From an uncultured Marinicella sp. (GTDB taxonomy: Bacteria > Pseudomonadota > Gammaproteobacteria > Xanthomonadales > Marinicellaceae), in assembly GCA_947502925.1 (NCBI GenBank), contig CANNBS010000006.1:123212-187211 (forward strand): a stretch of 64,000 nucleotides of DNA, read 5' to 3'. Positions 60,917 to 64,000 of the stretch are shown here, piece by piece; position 1 is the stretch's first letter, and the number at the start of each line of letters is the position of its first letter. The notes beneath the pieces are model-generated. The model had not been told where the DNA came from. It saw nothing but the letters and a program-made list of their open reading frames with translations, and did no database searches. The position numbers and the translations under genes are program-made.

Positions 60917-61108
60917 ATGAGAACCAACATTGTAATTGATGACAAATTAATGGCCGATGCCCTCAAAGCCACAGGATTACAAACTAAAAGAGAAGCTGTT
61001 GAATTGGGATTAAAATTGCTTGTGAAGCGCCAAAAACAGCAAGCCATAAGAAAGCTACGAGGGCAAATTAAATGGGAAGGTAACCTGGATGAAATGCGTG
61101 GTGCTTAA
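60917..61108 (+). CDS. vapB: type II antitoxin VapB
   Basis: A 63-residue protein with an N-terminal ribbon-helix-helix-like segment (MRTNIVIDDKLMADALKATG) and a C-terminal tail (QIKWEGNLDEMRGA) that would occupy the toxin active site. VapB of the DUF2191/VapB-2 type. The stop overlaps the vapC start by 1 nt (TAATG). Confidence 0.9.
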   Translation: MRTNIVIDDKLMADALKATGLQTKREAVELGLKLLVKRQKQQAIRKLRGQIKWEGNLDEMRGA

Positions 61109-61506
61109 TGATTATTGCCGATACCAGCATTTGGATAGATTACTTTAACGGTGTTGACAGCCAATTCACCGATGCCTTAGATAGTGGACTAACAGATGGT
61201 GTGATTGCCATTGGCGATATAATATTTTTAGAAATCCTCCAAGGGTTTAAAAGTGATAAAGATTATAATTTAGCCAAAAAATCCTTAAGCACCCTGGAAC
61301 AATTTGAAATGTTTGGTCACAACCAGGTATTAAAAGCAGCCAGTAATTACCGAAAACTCAGAAAGAAAGGGATAACCATTCGAAAAACAAATGATGTCAT
61401 TATTGCCACTTTTTGCATCGAAAATAAAATGCCTCTTCTTTATCTCGATAAAGACTTCAAGCCTTTTGTGAGATACCTTGGCTTAATCGATGGTTTTAAA
61501 GAATAA
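61108..61506 (+). CDS. vapC: PIN-domain ribonuclease toxin VapC
   Basis: A 132-residue PIN nuclease with the acidic metal-binding residues D5 (IADTS), E42 (LEILQGF), D96 (TNDVIIA) and D114/D116 (LDKDF). VapC toxins typically cleave tRNA or rRNA; the target here is unknown. The pair is bracketed by two inverted MITE copies and is visibly more AT-rich than its neighbours, which suggests acquisition. Confidence 0.92.
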   Translation: MIIADTSIWIDYFNGVDSQFTDALDSGLTDGVIAIGDIIFLEILQGFKSDKDYNLAKKSLSTLEQFEMFGHNQVLKAASNYRKLRKKGITIRKTNDVIIATFCIENKMPLLYLDKDFKPFVRYLGLIDGFKE

Positions 61507-61512
61507 CAACTT

Positions 61513-61671
61513 GAGACCTCTGCATAAGTCTGGCGCTTTGGAAAAAAGAATTGAAAAGCTTAAGTTCAAGGCAGGAAACGCGAGTAATAGCAGGCTATTG
61601 ATTAGTTTTCTAACGCAGAAATTTAGCTTTTCAAACTTTTTAACATGATTCACGACTTATGCAGAGGTCTC
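61513..61671. mobile_element. MITE-like palindromic element, copy 3
   Basis: A 159-bp element with 18-bp perfect terminal repeats (GAGACCTCTGCATAAGTC) and exact 5-bp target duplication AACTT (61508-61512 and 61672-61676). It has the same interior blocks as copy 1, in the same orientation. It begins 6 nt after the vapC stop. Confidence 0.88.
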
Positions 61672-61869
61672 AACTTATTAAACACACTTCTTAATCCGCC
61701 TTAAGGCCTGAAATCACCTTTTTAGTACTCAAGGCATTTTCGGCAGCAAAGCCCCACTTCGCTGAAGATTTATGCGTTTTTATCTGAATTATTCGGGTTT
61801 AAAACGTATCAATTGGATTATTAATTTTTACGCTCATCCACCATTTTCTAACCCATCGCCTGAGAATAA

Positions 61870-61898
61870 TTGACAATCAAACCGCCGCCAGTCAAGAT
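61870..61898 (+). promoter_or_regulatory. candidate promoter of the S9 peptidase gene
   Basis: A perfect TTGACA (61870-61875), 17-nt spacer and CAAGAT (61893-61898, 3/6), about 30 nt upstream of the start codon. The rest of the 256-nt gap 61672-61927 shows no gene. Confidence 0.4.
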
Positions 61899-61927
61899 AT
61901 CACTTCAAAATAGACGGAGGATAACCG

Positions 61928-63829
61928 ATGCGTACACATATTTTATTATTTTCATTTGGCCTGGGCTTACTGCTCAGCGGCTGCCAGCAACCGGCAGAAA
62001 AACCAGCCGCTGCAGCCGATAACTTTAAAATTTACTCGGCGAAAGAATTTTTTCAGACCACTTCAGTGTTTGGCTCATCCATTAACCATGACCAGACGGC
62101 GGTTTTGGTCAGCAGTGATGAAAGCGGGATTTTCAATGCCTATAAAGTGGCACTTGATGGTTCCGGCAAAGAAGCCTTAACCCATTCAACCGATGAATCG
62201 ATTTACGTCAACAGCTGGTTCCCCAACGATGATCGGATTCTTTATAACGCTGATCAGGGCGGCAATGAGCTGGATCATGTCTATGTCCGCGAGGAAGACG
62301 GCCGCGTGACTGACCTGACGCCCGGTGAGGGCTTAAAAGCCAGCTTCGCCGGTTGGCATGAAGATGACCAACAGTTCTTTATCACCAGCAATGAGCGCGA
62401 CCCCAAATTCTTTGATTTATACCGTTATCAGGTCGATGATTATTCTCGCGAGATGATTTATCAAAACGACACTGGCTTCCAGCTGGGCGACATCAGTCCC
62501 GATGGCCGCTGGCTGGCACTATCCAAAACCAACAGCAATGCCGATTCGGATATTTTTCTGGTCGACTTGAATAACAGCGACGCCGAGCCACAGCTGATTG
62601 CCGGCGATGCAGTTGAAGATGTGGCGCATGGTATTTACACCTTTACGCCGGACAGCCAGCAGTTAATTTATGGCAGCAATGCCGACAGCGAATTTAATCA
62701 GGCCATGGCCTATGATTTAGCGGATGAAAGTCATAGCGTCAGCTACACCGCCGACTGGGATGTCAGTTTCACCTACTTTTCTGAAGATGGCCAATACCGC
62801 GTTACCGGAATTAACCAAGACGCTCAAACGGTCCTCGATATCGTTAATACCAAAACCGGTGAAGCGCTTAATATTCCGAATTTACCGGCCGGTGATTTAC
62901 GGGGCATGAATTTCAGTGACGATTCAAGCATCCTGGTTTTTTACCTGAACTCAGACACCTCGCCGTCTAACCTGTACACCTATACACCTGGTCACGACAC
63001 CGCCACACGCCTGACCAACACCGGCAATCCGGATATTAACGAAGATCATCTGGTATCAGGTGAAGTCAGACGCTTTAAGAGTTTTGACGGTTTGGAAATC
63101 CCCGGCATTCTTTACAAACCGAAACAAGCCGCCTACGAGCAAGTTCCGGCATTGGTCTATATCCATGGCGGTCCTGGTGGCCAGTCACGTTTTGGCTATT
63201 CAGCAATGACCCAGCACCTGGTCAACAACGGCTATGCCATCTTTAAAATCAACAACCGCGGCTCCAGTGGTTACGGCAAGACCTTTTTCCATCTGGATGA
63301 TAAAAAACACGGCGACCACGACCTTAAAGACGTGGTTTATAACAAGAAATACTTACAATCCCTCGATTGGGTCGATGCCGATAAAATCGGCGTGATGGGT
63401 GGCAGTTACGGCGGCTACCTCACCATGGCGGCCATGGCCTTCACCGATGAATTTGACGTCGGCATCAATATCTTCGGCGTCACCAACTGGGTCCGCACAC
63501 TGAAAAGCATTCCGCCTTACTGGGAAGCCTTTAAAAAATCACTTTATGATGAACTGGGCGACCCTGAGACCGATGGTGAACGGCTGTACAACATCTCGCC
63601 GGTGTTCTTCGGTCATCAGGTGAAAACCCCCGTTCTGGTGGTACAAGGCGCCAATGACCCGCGGGTTCTGCAGGTGGAAAGTGACGAAATGGTTGAAGCC
63701 ATCCGCAGCGCCGGCACCCACGTGGAATACCTGTTATTTGACGATGAAGGTCACGGCTTCAGCAAAAAAGAAAACCGCATCCGCGCCTCTCAGAAATACC
63801 TCGAATTTCTCGACGAATTTTTGCGTTGA
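61928..63829 (+). CDS. S9-family (prolyl oligopeptidase-like) peptidase lipoprotein
   Basis: A 633-residue protein with a lipoprotein signal peptide (LLSGC, C19 the lipidation site). A beta-propeller-like N-terminal region (about 40-370) is followed by an alpha/beta-hydrolase domain. The catalytic triad is S493 in GGSYGGY, D577 in GANDPRV and H609 in DEGHGF. HGGPGGQSRFGYS and NNRGSSGYGK are S9C (acylaminoacyl/dipeptidyl peptidase) features. GGAGG lies 7 nt before the ATG. It probably acts on peptides in the periplasm. Confidence 0.92.
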   Translation: MRTHILLFSFGLGLLLSGCQQPAEKPAAAADNFKIYSAKEFFQTTSVFGSSINHDQTAVLVSSDESGIFNAYKVALDGSGKEALTHSTDESIYVNSWFPNDDRILYNADQGGNELDHVYVREEDGRVTDLTPGEGLKASFAGWHEDDQQFFITSNERDPKFFDLYRYQVDDYSREMIYQNDTGFQLGDISPDGRWLALSKTNSNADSDIFLVDLNNSDAEPQLIAGDAVEDVAHGIYTFTPDSQQLIYGSNADSEFNQAMAYDLADESHSVSYTADWDVSFTYFSEDGQYRVTGINQDAQTVLDIVNTKTGEALNIPNLPAGDLRGMNFSDDSSILVFYLNSDTSPSNLYTYTPGHDTATRLTNTGNPDINEDHLVSGEVRRFKSFDGLEIPGILYKPKQAAYEQVPALVYIHGGPGGQSRFGYSAMTQHLVNNGYAIFKINNRGSSGYGKTFFHLDDKKHGDHDLKDVVYNKKYLQSLDWVDADKIGVMGGSYGGYLTMAAMAFTDEFDVGINIFGVTNWVRTLKSIPPYWEAFKKSLYDELGDPETDGERLYNISPVFFGHQVKTPVLVVQGANDPRVLQVESDEMVEAIRSAGTHVEYLLFDDEGHGFSKKENRIRASQKYLEFLDEFLR

Positions 63830-63845
63830 TTCTAAAGATGATTCA

Positions 63846-63875
63846 CTCGTTCCCACGCGCTGATGTGGGAACGAG
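63846..63875. repeat. hairpin behind the S9 peptidase gene
   Basis: A perfect 11-bp stem CTCGTTCCCAC / GTGGGAACGAG with an 8-nt loop, 17 nt past the stop codon. It may serve as terminator or REP-like element; similar CGTTCCCAC hairpins occur between genes in many proteobacteria. From 63876 to 64000 I see nothing further. Confidence 0.6.
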
Positions 63876-64000
63876 ATTATACTTGATTTGAATAATTTCA
63901 GGCCTGCTGAACACACCCCTCAATCCCCTTGTATCTTAGTAAATGTGTCTATTAATCTGAAATGATATAGACTATTCAATGGCGATTGGATAAAGGGATA

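Noticed and set aside
55871..61671. The three palindromic elements as integron attC sites or CRISPR repeats
   Set aside because: They lack attC core sites (GTTRRRY), are too long and too far apart for a CRISPR array, and have transposon-type target duplications.
60602..61676. MITE-vapBC-MITE as a recently moved composite transposon
   Set aside because: The outer flanks differ (AAATG versus AACTT) and copy 3 carries its own duplication, so no recent joint transposition is supported.

Overview
The window looks like chromosomal DNA of a gammaproteobacterium. The order secE-nusG-rplKAJL-rpoBC-rpsLG-fusA-tuf-S10-spc-alpha, the Tyr-Gly-Thr tRNA cluster upstream of a second tuf gene, and zapE, rhlE, ampG, pmbA/yjgA and yhcB all fit that class. 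Three features point to the Xanthomonadales-like or Marinicella-like branch: a MurD2-MurL pair, a plant-type (class II) DAHP synthase, and secreted proteins carrying a short IFxxGFE-type motif after the signal peptide or at the C terminus. The genus is an inference.

Layout. 1-376: left edge with the end of one unidentified gene and a small broken gene. 377-2262: class II DAHP synthase and dsbB (minus). 2325-33716: one nearly unbroken minus-strand block of about 31 kb with translation and transcription genes. It reads from tRNA-Tyr/Gly/Thr, tufB, tRNA-Trp, secE, nusG, rplKAJL and rpoBC through the str operon (rpsL, rpsG, fusA, tufA) to the S10, spc and alpha operons ending at rplQ. The only canonical gene not found in it is rpmJ (L36), whose usual site between secY and rpsM holds a non-coding leader. 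33939-43662: accessory housekeeping genes (BtuF-like binding protein, DUF4401/GDYXXLXY and DUF2157 membrane proteins around a beta-lactamase-like hydrolase, zapE, an alpha/beta hydrolase, ampG, a cyclic-nucleotide-binding/rhodanese protein). 43847-45863: prpBC of the methylcitrate cycle. 45932-47571: a Pmp3-type peptide and an RhlE helicase. 47785-53890: secreted/redox proteins (c-type cytochrome, DUF1501, DUF1800, a small secreted protein, a five-haem cytochrome). 54039-60603: a ComEA-like protein, then a tightly coupled minus operon pmbA-murL-murD2-Sel1 protein-DUF2288-yhcB, with yjgA divergent. 60917-61506: a vapBC toxin-antitoxin pair. 61928-63829: an S9 peptidase lipoprotein.

The most unusual signal is a family of about 160-bp palindromic, MITE-like elements present three times (55871-56030, 60607-60765, 61513-61671). 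They share terminal inverted repeats GAGACCTYTGCATWARTC. Two copies have exact 5-bp target duplications and the third a 4/5 match. One copy sits inside the signal-peptide region of the Sel1-repeat gene. Removing it with one target copy restores a standard signal peptide in frame, coupled to murD2 by an ATGA overlap. The element is open across its whole length in that frame, so the insertion adds exactly 55 codons. The other two copies lie in opposite orientation on either side of vapBC. No transposase is present in the window.

Functional links: the ribosomal block co-produces ribosome, RNA polymerase, elongation factors and Sec translocon parts, with visible control sites (L10 leader, rplL-rpoB hairpin, probable S4-type alpha leader, and promoters with GC-rich discriminators at the tRNA and str operons). 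The murL/murD2 pair is predicted to make the D-Glu-containing muropeptide precursor through an L-Glu intermediate, and ampG to recycle muropeptides.
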